Positions 7,371 through 13,174 are shown, numbered from the stretch's first letter. The stretch is DNA of 25,752 nucleotides from Candidatus Saccharimonadia bacterium (GCA_023262335.1 JALRBE010000015.1:1-25752), one strand, 5' to 3'. Notes: generated from the sequence alone by a model not told the origin. Numbers and translations: made by a program.

Positions 7371-7934
7371 TCACCCATAAATCGCGTGGCGCGCCATGGC
7401 GTCATATACTTTCGTGAACGTGTCGTGGTCGTATAGGTCAGAGTCGTAGTCGACGTTAACCACCCGCTGGTCGCCCGGCGCAATCAAAAACGTCGCCGGC
7501 GCCAGGAACAGACTGCCGTCCACTGCCGTCTGCTTGTAGCCTTCTTTATAAACGGACTGCAACCAAGACGGCACGTTGCTGATCATATGCTTCAAACCGC
7601 GCGGTACCGACGGTTTCACGCCATATTCTTTGTACACGGCCATACCCGGGTCGGCGATTATAGGAAACTTCGGCACGAGCTTGTGCCGGTTCAGAATATT
7701 CGATTCGATGTCTTCGGACGCCGACTGCACGAACGCCACTACCTCGCACTTGCTGTCTTTAAGCAGTGGCTGCTCGACCGCCAAACGATGGACGGCTAAA
7801 TTGCACCACGGGCACCCGGCATACCGCAGGAACGCCACCAGCACGTAGCCGTCAGCATAATCGCTCAACGTAATACGGCGGCCGTCCACGGCGTCGATGC
7901 TGAAATTTGGTGCTACGTCCCCCATGGCAATCAT
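7371..7934 (-). CDS. AhpC/TSA-family peroxiredoxin-like protein
   Basis: The 187-aa product has a thioredoxin fold: D-V-A-P-N-F start, a central strand V-L-V-A-F-L, then R-Y-A-G-C-P-W-C with cysteines at 41 and 44, and a later I-A-D-P-G segment. The CxxC in place of the classical PxxxTxxC places it with the Prx-like AhpC/TSA branch rather than typical peroxiredoxins. Expected role is thiol-dependent peroxide or redox chemistry in the cytosol. The start ATG lies 7 nt after a TACAAT -10 box with no Shine-Dalgarno site, so the mRNA is probably leaderless; a second Met three codons in is the alternative. Divergent from the 8073 gene. Confidence 0.85.
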   Translation of the reverse strand: MIAMGDVAPNFSIDAVDGRRITLSDYADGYVLVAFLRYAGCPWCNLAVHRLAVEQPLLKDSKCEVVAFVQSASEDIESNILNRHKLVPKFPIIADPGMAVYKEYGVKPSVPRGLKHMISNVPSWLQSVYKEGYKQTAVDGSLFLAPATFLIAPGDQRVVNVDYDSDLYDHDTFTKVYDAMARHAIYG

Positions 7935-7941
7935 TACGCGT

Positions 7942-7947
7942 ATTGTA
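7942..7947 (-). promoter_or_regulatory. -10 box of the peroxiredoxin-like gene
   Basis: TACAAT on the minus strand, 7 nt before the ATG at 7934. No good -35 box is visible. Fits a leaderless start. Confidence 0.5.
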
Positions 7948-7989
7948 CGCTATTTTTTATTGCGGCGCACCGCCACGCATCTCTGATTG

Positions 7990-8017
7990 TTTACAAACGC
8001 GTGGAATGTATTATAAT
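7990..8017 (+). promoter_or_regulatory. promoter of the secreted-protein gene
   Basis: TTTACA (7990-7995), a 16-bp spacer and TATAAT (8012-8017). The leader that follows can fold a hairpin (about 8026-8050), and GAAAGG lies a few bases before the ATG at 8073. Confidence 0.7.
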
Positions 8018-8072
8018 TCAAACACTTCGTCGGCAGCTTTGCCGAAGTACCTCAACACCGAAAGGCACGCCT

Positions 8073-8720
8073 ATGGCACTTCGTCGCCGCTGCGCCGTGG
8101 CACTGCGGCTACTGATCGTAACCATGCTTGTCGTCGGCGCCACGCAGTTCGCACCCTTTGCCCATGCGGCGCAGCCGCCCGCGGCCGGCGCGGTTGCCCG
8201 GCTCACGCCGGACGGCGGGACATACGCCGTTACGACGCTCGGTTCGAACGTCGTGGTACGCAATTACTGTTCCGGCGGCAAAATCGCCCAAAACGGCATC
8301 GGATTCCGTATCGCACCGCAATCCGGCGGCTACAACGCCATCGTGCTCACGCGGAACATTTGGCTGCACCTGTATTGGGTGTTCAACGCCACCATGTTCC
8401 ATACGGGCTCCGACTACGGCGACAATAAATGGGAAGGCCCGCCGGGGATTAACCTCAGCTAGTACCTGGGCGGCGGCAAAGCCGTATGGCCGCTGCGCGT
8501 CTGCGCGTCGCTCAGCGCCGACAACGTGCTGCGGTTCGCCGTAGCGAAGGGCACCGACCCTATGCCACCGCTCACCAACCCCGGCATCCAGGGCGGCAGC
8601 TGGCGGCTCGATCTTGGCGAGTACTTCCACGACGGCCACGGCCTCACCGGTAAGAACGGCGGCACCTACGCCGGACATGTTCCCGCAGGCACGGCAATGG
8701 TCATCGGCAGCATTGGCTGA
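8073..8720 (+). pseudogene. secreted-protein gene interrupted by an in-frame UAG
   Basis: Reading from ATG 8073 (GAAAGG upstream) gives a signal peptide: M-A-L-R-R-R, a hydrophobic core, and a likely cut after A-H-A-A. The frame meets TAG at codon 130 (8460-8462), then stays open for 85 further codons to TGA at 8718-8720, directly before a strong terminator. The part after TAG has the same codon style and is rich in Gly, Trp and Arg like the part before it, and each half has one Cys (N-Y-C-S, R-V-C-A) that could pair in an exported protein. So a gene of about 215 codons carries one nonsense change, or a base-call error, or suppression. Other genes here end in TAG, so it is a normal stop. No family recognised. 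Confidence 0.75.
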
Positions 8721-8729
8721 GTCGCATAC

Positions 8730-8760
8730 ATCGGCAGAGTTCGTTCTCTGCCGATTTTTA
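8730..8760 (+). terminator. intrinsic terminator
   Basis: Perfect 10-bp stem (8730-8739/8746-8755), 6-nt loop, then a T-run. Its position supports a gene ending at 8720 rather than at the UAG at 8460. Confidence 0.92.
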
Positions 8761-8916
8761 GTTCGTATGTATGACGATAATTAGTTGCCTTGGTTGCCCA
8801 AATGGTCTCGAGTTAGAACTCTATCTATTCAGAAATACTAAGATAGAAACAACTATCAGTGGTCATGACGGTAGCTAGCTAGACACCGCGACAGGATTAG
8901 AACCTATCCTCTAAGA
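8761..8916. other. AT-rich spacer with a tRNA T-arm-like motif
   Basis: No gene seen. It contains a 10-bp palindrome TAGCTAGCTA (8872-8881) and the motif AGGATTAGAACCTA (8893-8906). The latter resembles the T-arm of a minus-strand tRNA and recurs with one change at 9562-9575 on the other side of the next gene. Confidence 0.5.
8893..8906. repeat. direct repeat, left copy (T-arm-like)
   Basis: AGGATTAGAACCTA matches 9562-9575 at 13 of 14 positions, and shares AGGATTnGAACCT with the T-arm of tRNA-fMet (from 9849). Confidence 0.5.
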
Positions 8917-9516
8917 TTAAATCGAGCCGCTTTCCCTGTTTAGCTCAATAACATCAACTGGACCAAGCTGGCTTGTCTGCGGAAACAGCCACGGCTTACT
9001 TAAAAGATATTGAGACACTTTTTGAGCCGTTGGCAAATCAATAGTACGCACAAAGGGCACTTCGGCTAAGTAATCCCATTCGGGCCAATTATTATCCAGC
9101 CCCTCTACTCCAAAAAATTCTTCTGTCAAAAGCCGAGCTATCCTTCTTTCTTCTTGAACAACTGGATTTTGGCTTGCGATTGTAAATAACCGCTGATTTG
9201 GCTTGCCCTGTATTTCGTGCTCACCAATAGGAAAAGTTGACAACGTGAGAGTCTCATCAACGCTATTTGGCAAATGATCTTCAAAATAACCTATTAATTC
9301 ATCGACTAGGCTACTCGTCATTTCAATATTGTGCCTTTCTACCAAGCCACCAACTTCTCCTGGTGATAATATGACTGCACCGACAGTCTTTAAGCCAACC
9401 CAACGAACAGTCTTATCAGAAACACCCTTAACTTCGCCTCGAAGCTTGTTGGATGACCTTACTAAGTCTCCTAAATAAGGTCTTACTAGTTGGATATTTT
9501 TCTGCGACTCACTCAT
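8917..9516 (-). CDS. hypothetical protein in an AT-rich island
   Basis: The 199-aa product starts MSESQKNIQL and has no membrane segment or signal peptide. Its alternation of strands and helices, with a T-L-T-L-S-T-F-P segment and a later P-F-V-R-T-I-D-L-P, weakly recalls the 2H phosphoesterase (2'-5' RNA ligase-like) fold, but neither HxT/S motif is present, so I do not assign it. Codon use is visibly AT-rich, unlike all other genes in the window. It is flanked by near-identical tRNA T-arm-like repeats and lies beside tRNA-fMet. Both points suggest recent acquisition. No Shine-Dalgarno site; TATAAT-like boxes lie 6-12 nt upstream of the ATG. Confidence 0.75.
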   Translation of the reverse strand: MSESQKNIQLVRPYLGDLVRSSNKLRGEVKGVSDKTVRWVGLKTVGAVILSPGEVGGLVERHNIEMTSSLVDELIGYFEDHLPNSVDETLTLSTFPIGEHEIQGKPNQRLFTIASQNPVVQEERRIARLLTEEFFGVEGLDNNWPEWDYLAEVPFVRTIDLPTAQKVSQYLLSKPWLFPQTSQLGPVDVIELNRESGSI

Positions 9517-9561
9517 TATAAAATTATATTATAACATATTTATTGCAAGTATATACCAGAT

Positions 9562-9575
9562 AGGATTGGAACCTA
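9562..9575. repeat. direct repeat, right copy (T-arm-like)
   Basis: AGGATTGGAACCTA, paired with the copy at 8893. On the minus strand 9630-9557 can close a 7-bp stem (CAGATAG/CTATCTG) spanning 74 nt with a T-arm-like end, which looks like a decayed tRNA. No anticodon arm can be folded. Confidence 0.45.
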
Positions 9576-9643
9576 GACAACAAATGAGACAATAAAGTAG
9601 AGATTTTGCATAAATACGAATCTCTATCTGTTATATAACCTTT

Positions 9644-9659
9644 GTTGCGGGGGCAGGAT
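9644..9659 (-). repeat. duplicated 3' end of tRNA-fMet
   Basis: These 16 bases are identical to 9838-9853, the acceptor and T-stem 3' end of the intact tRNA-fMet. A further 12 bases at 9736-9747 match 9855-9866, the next part of the same tRNA. The second copy is therefore split by about 76 bp. Confidence 0.65.
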
Positions 9660-9737
9660 ATTCCTCGCATTGCTCGTTCTTCCGTTTGTTCATCGTCTCG
9701 AATGTAAACTTTCAGACGATTTCACTACACTGCACCG

Positions 9738-9779
9738 AACCTGCGACTTATCGCCAGGCAGACTGGCGAGTCGCAGGTT
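9738..9779. repeat. long hairpin with a tRNA-like arm
   Basis: Arms 9738-9747/9770-9779 (10 bp) and 9751-9757/9763-9769 (7 bp) stack with a 3-nt bulge and a 5-nt loop. The outer left arm is part of the duplicated tRNA-fMet T-arm sequence. Confidence 0.6.
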
Positions 9780-9796
9780 AGAGCCGTGCGCAGCAT

Positions 9797-9840
9797 AACC
9801 AAGAAAATAAGCCATCTTGCGATGGCTTATTTTCTTGGTT
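9797..9840 (-). terminator. 20-bp palindromic terminator fused to the tRNA 3' end
   Basis: A perfect inverted repeat (9797-9816/9821-9840) with a 4-nt loop. On the minus strand it starts with the AACCA tail of tRNA-fMet and its right arm contains TTATTTTCTTGG, so it can terminate the tRNA transcript. The stem takes in the encoded CCA end, so 3' processing must unwind or cut it. Confidence 0.8.
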
Positions 9841-9913
9841 GCGGGGGCAGGATTCGAACCTGCGACCTGTTGGTTATGAGCCAACCGAGCTGACCGGGCT
9901 GCTCCACCCCGCG
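9836..9913 (-). tRNA. initiator tRNA-fMet (CAU), CCA encoded
   Basis: The full cloverleaf is present on the minus strand. The initiator hallmark is visible: C1 faces A72, unpaired, at the end of a GCGGGG/CCCCGC acceptor stem. The anticodon loop is CTCATAA and the T-arm GCAGG-TTCGAAT-CCTGC; the tail is AACCA. The anticodon stem is GTTGG/CCAAC, so only two of the three consecutive G-C pairs usual in initiators (30:40, 31:39) are present, and 29:41 is U-A. The promoter is at 9927-9955. Confidence 0.95.
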
Positions 9914-9926
9914 ACATACTCGAATT

Positions 9927-9955
9927 AGTATAGCAATGTACCCGTTATTTTGCAA
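9927..9955 (-). promoter_or_regulatory. promoter of tRNA-fMet
   Basis: TTGCAA (9955-9950), a 17-bp spacer and TATACT (9932-9927) on the minus strand, 13 nt before the tRNA 5' end. Confidence 0.8.
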
Positions 9956-9963
9956 GGGCACGG

Positions 9964-10434
9964 TCAGGTTCTTGCCACTATCGCCTGCCGGTTACCGCCG
10001 AACAAGAAGTTCATCCACTGTTGGAACGGTGGCGGGGCCGGCGCGTCGGACGGTGTCCGGACGGCCGTGGTCTGCACGTCGTCGAGCGCTTTTGCCTGCG
10101 CGCTGTTCGGTGGCAGCACGATCATCTTTTCATTCGGTTCGGCCAAGCCTAAGCGCCGCTTGGCTTCGAGCGATTGGAACTCACGGCTTTTGTAATACCG
10201 CTGTTCATAACTGAGCATTTCGGTCTCAAGTTCGGTCAGCTGCAACGTGCGGCGTTTGTCGTCGACCTCGCTTTGCAACTGGTAGTTGCGCTGCACGGCT
10301 TGCACCGATGCCCACACCCAGGTAACGGCAATCACGGCAGCAATGCCAAGAACGATGTTGTTCATGGTCAAGTATTGGTGTTTGAGGTGGTATACGAACC
10401 GTTGGAATTTTCTGTTTTGCATTGTTTTCTTCAT
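9964..10434 (-). CDS. FtsB/DivIC-type septum formation initiator protein
   Basis: The product of up to 156 aa has a short basic N-terminus, one membrane helix (about residues 26-46), then a coiled-coil stretch (E-V-D-D-K-R-R-T-L-Q-L...E-M-L-S-Y-E-Q-R-Y-Y) and a short conserved segment A-K-R-R-L-G-L-A-E-P-N-E-K. That order is typical of the septum initiator family, which bridges divisome proteins outside the membrane. The tail is Pro/Ala-rich. The start is uncertain: the ATG at 10434 overlaps a TATAAT box (10438-10433). If that box is the -10, translation begins at the ATG at 10422. Confidence 0.85.
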   Translation of the reverse strand: MKKTMQNRKFQRFVYHLKHQYLTMNNIVLGIAAVIAVTWVWASVQAVQRNYQLQSEVDDKRRTLQLTELETEMLSYEQRYYKSREFQSLEAKRRLGLAEPNEKMIVLPPNSAQAKALDDVQTTAVRTPSDAPAPPPFQQWMNFLFGGNRQAIVART

Positions 10435-10460
10435 TATATCCTAATACCCAAGACTAGTGG

Positions 10461-10466
10461 TAAAAT
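10461..10466 (+). promoter_or_regulatory. extended -10 of the CAU tRNA
   Basis: TAAAAT preceded by TGG, an extended -10 context, ending 9 nt before the tRNA 5' end. No -35 match. Confidence 0.5.
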
Positions 10467-10475
10467 GGACGAAGC

Positions 10476-10551
10476 GGGGCTGTAGCTCATCGGTTAGAGC
10501 AGGCGGCTCATAACCACTTGGTAGTAGGTTCGATTCCTACCAGCCCCACCA
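10476..10551 (+). tRNA. tRNA with CAU anticodon, probably tRNA-Ile2 (lysidine type)
   Basis: Acceptor GGGGCTG/CAGCCCC, D-arm GCTC/GAGC, anticodon loop CTCATAA, T-arm GTAGG-TTCGATT-CCTAC and encoded CCA are all visible. The A-G-G-C-G stem and the T-T-G-G variable region resemble the CAU-anticodon Ile2 tRNAs whose C34 is modified to lysidine by TilS, more than elongator Met. The anticodon stem has a C29-A41 mismatch and a G27-U43 wobble. Identity as Ile2 versus Met is inference. Confidence 0.9.
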
Positions 10552-10561
10552 GTATTATTAC

Positions 10562-10588
10562 AGAAGACGGTTTCGACCGTCTTTTTTG
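10562..10588 (+). terminator. intrinsic terminator of the tRNA
   Basis: AAGACGG and CCGTCTT (10564-10570/10577-10583) with a 6-nt loop, followed by T's, 12 bp past the tRNA CCA. Confidence 0.92.
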
Positions 10589-10633
10589 CTCCCATGCTTA
10601 CCTACGAATACAGTAATCACGAAAAACTGAGAG

Positions 10634-10639
10634 TATAAT
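10634..10639 (+). promoter_or_regulatory. -10 box of the 10648 gene
   Basis: Consensus TATAAT ending 8 nt before the ATG, with no Shine-Dalgarno site. The -35 region is weak. Fits a leaderless start. Confidence 0.6.
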
Positions 10640-10647
10640 GAATACAT

Positions 10648-11247
10648 ATGGAGAACCAACCGTACAGGCCGGACGGCATCGACCGCACCATACTTGGCGT
10701 GACGTTCGATGAATTCAAGGCTTATACGGACGAGCAGGTGGCGGCGCTCCGCGAACGCGTGCTCGAAGAGGCCCAAAAGGCACGCGAGCAAGACGAAGAT
10801 TCGCTCGAAGGCATGAGCAACGCCATCGCCCTCAGTGACTTCAGATCATGGCGCAAGTTCGGCGTGCCCGATCGCGAAGTGACCGAATGGGACGTCGCCC
10901 AGTTCATGACATCGCACATTCAGGCGAAGCTGGCCGCCGATCCCGATTACGGAAACCTCCCTACCGAATACGTCGAAGAATATACTGACGAGCAGCGCCA
11001 GCTCGTCAACGGCCTGTCCCAATACTTTGCCGAAATGCGCGAGCCGTTCGAGTATCTGACGCTCGACGACTACTCGCTTGGCACTACCCTGGGCTTTTCC
11101 GACGAGCAGATCGACTGGCTCACCAGCGAAGGCATCCTACTACCAAGCGAGACGATCAGCTTTTTCGGCCGCCGTTATACGCTTTCGAACGCGTACACCG
11201 ACGCGCTGAACGTTGCCGTTCATCTGCACTTCACCGACGACGAATAA
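10648..11247 (+). CDS. hypothetical acidic protein, 199 aa
   Basis: The product is highly acidic (many D/E, for example E-Q-D-E-D-S-L-E) and predicted mostly helical. It has no membrane segment, signal peptide or cysteine, and I do not recognise a family. A motif F-D-E-F-K-A-Y-T-D-E-Q near the N-terminus is echoed later by S-D-E-Q and T-D-E-Q turns, hinting at repeated helical hairpins. The ATG lies 8 nt after TATAAT. No clear terminator follows; a small CCAC/GTGG hairpin is at 11276-11286. Confidence 0.75.
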   Translation: MENQPYRPDGIDRTILGVTFDEFKAYTDEQVAALRERVLEEAQKAREQDEDSLEGMSNAIALSDFRSWRKFGVPDREVTEWDVAQFMTSHIQAKLAADPDYGNLPTEYVEEYTDEQRQLVNGLSQYFAEMREPFEYLTLDDYSLGTTLGFSDEQIDWLTSEGILLPSETISFFGRRYTLSNAYTDALNVAVHLHFTDDE

Positions 11248-11330
11248 TCTCTATGCTTCATATTTATAGTAATGTCCACTATGTGGTATAGTTACATATG
11301 TCACATCCGTTTGTCCGCGTTAGGAGCACC

Positions 11331-11648
11331 ATGACATCGGTCATCGAAAAACCCCGCGTCAACAAAGAAAAGGCCGTGTGGATCGAATCCCACCACTGCC
11401 GGGTACAGACCTACCACCGACTGTTCGTCGAAGGAGTCAGGGCACAGGTGCCGATCGCTCAGCTCAACCTGCTGTGCTTCGTCCGCGACAAACTGGCGGC
11501 GCGTAATGGCTCGGGAGTCACGGTCGCCATCCGGTTCGACGATTTCAAGAGCACGCAGGCGGTTCTGGGTATCGACGGGCTGACCTGCCTGAAGGCATGG
11601 GACGCGGTCCAGTGGCAGTTCACCGTTCAGTCTCCGGCGCGCCGCTGA
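11331..11648 (+). CDS. hypothetical protein, 105 aa
   Basis: I take the ATG at 11331 because TTAGGAG lies 4 nt upstream. An in-frame ATG at 11298 sits only 5 nt after a TATAGT -10 box (11287-11292) and could be a leaderless alternative adding 11 residues. The product mixes basic and hydrophobic stretches and has three cysteines (H-C-R, L-C-F, T-C-L). No recognised family. A strong terminator follows directly, so the gene is a single unit. Confidence 0.65.
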   Translation: MTSVIEKPRVNKEKAVWIESHHCRVQTYHRLFVEGVRAQVPIAQLNLLCFVRDKLAARNGSGVTVAIRFDDFKSTQAVLGIDGLTCLKAWDAVQWQFTVQSPARR

Positions 11649-11660
11649 ACTGAACGACCA

Positions 11661-11688
11661 CCCTCCAACACTGATTGGAGGGTTTTTG
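11661..11688 (+). terminator. intrinsic terminator
   Basis: CCCTCCAA and TTGGAGGG (11661-11668/11675-11682), 6-nt loop, then TTTTTG. Confidence 0.95.
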
Positions 11689-11746
11689 CTTTTATTTAAT
11701 AAATATGCTATTATAGTAAAATCGTTCCGAACCGAGAGGAGATACG

Positions 11747-12043
11747 GTGCCGTATCGCGAAAGACCCCGCCAGGTCTACGGGCAATGGCGGCTGTACGGC
11801 GACGCGATTCAACGCGCGTACGCCAGAGCCGCGACCACCCCACCGAAGGACGACGTACAAGCGGAGCTCTACCGCCGGATCCTGGAAGTCGGGATCAAAC
11901 AAGGCGGCTGGGGCTTCGACATGGACAGATTGTTTTGGCAAGCCGTCAGCGCAGACCTCGAACACGAGGTCGCCGCGTTCGAACGCGCGCTGTACGTAGC
12001 CGACCGTCTGTTCCAATCCCAGGACCTCGAGCACGCGTCGTGA
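11747..12043 (+). CDS. hypothetical protein, 98 aa
   Basis: A GTG at 11747 is preceded by AGAGGAG at good spacing; AT-rich -10-like boxes (TATAGT, TAAAAT) lie 30-40 bp upstream. The product has Arg/Tyr-rich helices (R-L-Y-G-D-A-I-Q-R-A-Y-A-R), a G-G-W-G-F-D turn and a long C-terminal helix. No family recognised. It converges with the 12080 gene and shares a bidirectional terminator with it. Confidence 0.65.
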   Translation: MPYRERPRQVYGQWRLYGDAIQRAYARAATTPPKDDVQAELYRRILEVGIKQGGWGFDMDRLFWQAVSADLEHEVAAFERALYVADRLFQSQDLEHAS

Positions 12044-12049
12044 CCTTAC

Positions 12050-12090
12050 GAATAAGGACCGCGGCGTCTGCCGGGGTCCTTATTCTTTTT
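12050..12090. terminator. bidirectional terminator between convergent genes
   Basis: An 11-bp perfect stem (12050-12060/12075-12085) encloses a small inner GC hairpin and is flanked by a T-run on the plus side. The stop codon of the minus-strand gene (12082-12080) lies inside the stem. Confidence 0.9.
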
Positions 12091-12505
12091 CGGAAGGCTT
12101 TGAGTCGGGCGGCTCTATAAGGCCAGGGTGCCGCTCCGCAAGCGCGTGAAGCTTGGCGAGCGCCCGCTGTTTGCCTGCTACGTCACCCCGATCCTGCGCT
12201 TCCAAGACTTTGTCTTGCAGCATAAAGAACCTTTTTACCGCGATGACCGCGAGCTGCGCCGCGATGTCTTCTTGCGGCGTCAGTTTCCGCTCGCCGCGCA
12301 TCATATCTTCGAACAGCGCATCCTCGAGTTCCGTTTTGGTCGTCGCTTCCCACGCCGCGATCTGCTCTTTTTCGGCAGGGTACATGAATTCGTCCGTCGT
12401 CTCGGCGCCGGCATCGTGGGGCACAGCAACATCGCCGTCTTCGTTCACGAACGTGTCGCTCGGAAGGCTACCGTGCGGTCGTTTGGATGGCATTTCGATG
12501 CTCAT
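12080..12505 (-). CDS. hypothetical acidic protein, 141 aa
   Basis: The product is acidic and helical, with a low-complexity start, an M-Y-P-A-E-K-E-Q-I-A-A-W segment, then a likely coiled-coil half (A-A-Q-L-A-V-I-A-V-K-R-F-F-M-L-Q-D-K-V-L-E-A) and a polar tail. No membrane segment; no family recognised. A textbook promoter TTGCTT-17-TATAAT (12540-12512) ends 6 nt before the ATG and there is no ribosome site, so the mRNA is probably leaderless. The 12543 gene upstream on the same strand may also read into it. Confidence 0.75.
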   Translation of the reverse strand: MSIEMPSKRPHGSLPSDTFVNEDGDVAVPHDAGAETTDEFMYPAEKEQIAAWEATTKTELEDALFEDMMRGERKLTPQEDIAAQLAVIAVKRFFMLQDKVLEAQDRGDVAGKQRALAKLHALAERHPGLIEPPDSKPSEKE

Positions 12506-12511
12506 AATTTC

Positions 12512-12540
12512 ATTATACCATAAGTATTATAAAAAAGCAA
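12512..12540 (-). promoter_or_regulatory. promoter of the 12080 gene (leaderless)
   Basis: TTGCTT (12540-12535), a 17-bp spacer and TATAAT (12517-12512), ending 6 nt before the ATG. The box pair is nearly the same as that at 2953-2981. Confidence 0.8.
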
Positions 12541-12542
12541 TA

Positions 12543-12812
12543 TTACAGCTCATCTTCGTACATGTCATCGAACTCCTCCGGGTAACGGTCTTCCTCGTGC
12601 AGCTGGCGTTGCAACGCCACGTTGCCCATTTTGACGTAAAACAGCCGCGCTTGCTGCTCTCGCTCCGCCAAATACGCGGCTTGCTCATGCTCGGCGAAGG
12701 CACGCAGCACGGCGTGGTGGTGCCGAGTAAAAGTCAGGCACCGTTCCTTGATGTACTCCCTCATGGAAACGACGGTCTCGTGGTGCGGCGGTGCGGGATT
12801 TCGTTCGATCAT
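12543..12812 (-). CDS. hypothetical protein, 89 aa
   Basis: The ATG at 12812 has AGGAG 4 nt upstream and a TATAAT box (12836-12831) above that. The product is one long charged helix (R-A-F-A-E-H-E-Q-A-A-Y-L-A-E-R-E-Q-Q-A) flanked by a His-rich start and an acidic end (E-E-F-D-D-M-Y-E-D-E-L). A coiled-coil or adaptor role is possible. No family recognised. It lies 37 bp upstream of the 12080 gene on the same strand with no terminator between. Confidence 0.65.
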   Translation of the reverse strand: MIERNPAPPHHETVVSMREYIKERCLTFTRHHHAVLRAFAEHEQAAYLAEREQQARLFYVKMGNVALQRQLHEEDRYPEEFDDMYEDEL

Positions 12813-12859
12813 ATGGCTCCTGTTTTCGCCATTATACAGACAAACGCAAAACGGCGCCC

Positions 12860-12917
12860 AACAAAAGACTCGCAGGGTAATTTGCGTATCCCTGCGAGTC
12901 TCGGCACCTGTTTGTTT
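12860..12917 (-). ncRNA. candidate short RNA or attenuated leader
   Basis: A promoter TTGCAC-18-TACACT (12953-12924) would start transcription near 12917. A 12-bp perfect hairpin (12901-12890/12877-12866) followed by TTTTGTT would end it near 12860, giving an RNA of about 57 nt. It points toward the 12543 gene, which has its own -10 further down, so this could instead be an attenuator in a longer leader. Confidence 0.4.
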
Positions 12918-12923
12918 TGTATG

Positions 12924-12953
12924 AGTGTAGCACCGATTCCGCTAATGGTGCAA
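12924..12953 (-). promoter_or_regulatory. promoter of the candidate short RNA
   Basis: TTGCAC, an 18-bp spacer and TACACT on the minus strand, with no start codon in good context downstream before the hairpin. Confidence 0.55.
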
Positions 12954-12957
12954 GGGT

Positions 12958-12966
12958 TTATCCACA
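12958..12966 (+). promoter_or_regulatory. single DnaA-box match
   Basis: TTATCCACA is an exact match to the bacterial DnaA box. Only one is present nearby, so this is not evidence of an origin. Confidence 0.35.
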
Positions 12967-13021
12967 AAATATGTCGTCAATTTGTAAACACAACACGCAC
13001 GTTCGGTTTTTCTTGCGTATA

Positions 13022-13141
13022 GCGTGTTGAGAATTGGGATGAAGCGCAAGGAAAGGGTGAAGCACGCAATGAGACGTATGGACATACGGCGAATGAGTAC
13101 TGGAATCCTTGACGCCGCGATACGCCCAATTCTCAGCACGC
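13022..13141 (+). repeat. long inverted repeat enclosing about 86 nt, candidate structured RNA
   Basis: Arms 13022-13038 and 13125-13141 pair over 17 bp with one U-G wobble on the plus strand (C-A mismatch on minus), which favours a plus-strand RNA. Inside are a small CGTAT-GGAC-ATACG hairpin (near 13074-13087) and a CGGCG/CGCCG pair. GCGTAT at 13015-13020 can alternatively pair with ATACGC at 13120-13125, so two exclusive folds are possible. It does not match RNase P, tmRNA or SRP RNA signatures that I know. Confidence 0.4.
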
Positions 13142-13142
13142 C

Positions 13143-13174
13143 AAAAAGAGAATCGCCCCTATTTTGGGGGCGAT
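13143..13174 (-). terminator. intrinsic terminator of the 13206 gene
   Basis: On the minus strand ATCGCCCC/GGGGCGAT (13174-13167/13159-13152) with a 7-nt loop is followed by TCTCTTTTT. Confidence 0.85.

Noticed and set aside
9557..9630. Functional tRNA on the minus strand
   Set aside because: Acceptor-like and T-arm-like parts exist over 74 nt, but no anticodon stem pairs and the D-loop would be too long; at most a relic.
9690..9917. Minus-strand frame over tRNA-fMet
   Set aside because: It is a translation of the tRNA and its terminator (typical V-A-G-S-N-P-A-P-A string).
12958..12966. Origin of replication
   Set aside because: Only a single DnaA box and no dnaA, dnaN or AT-rich unwinding repeat nearby.
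12153..13022. Plus-strand frame of 289 codons crossing two genes and the spacer
   Set aside because: Antisense to two minus-strand genes with better start signals, and it crosses a hairpin and opposing promoters.
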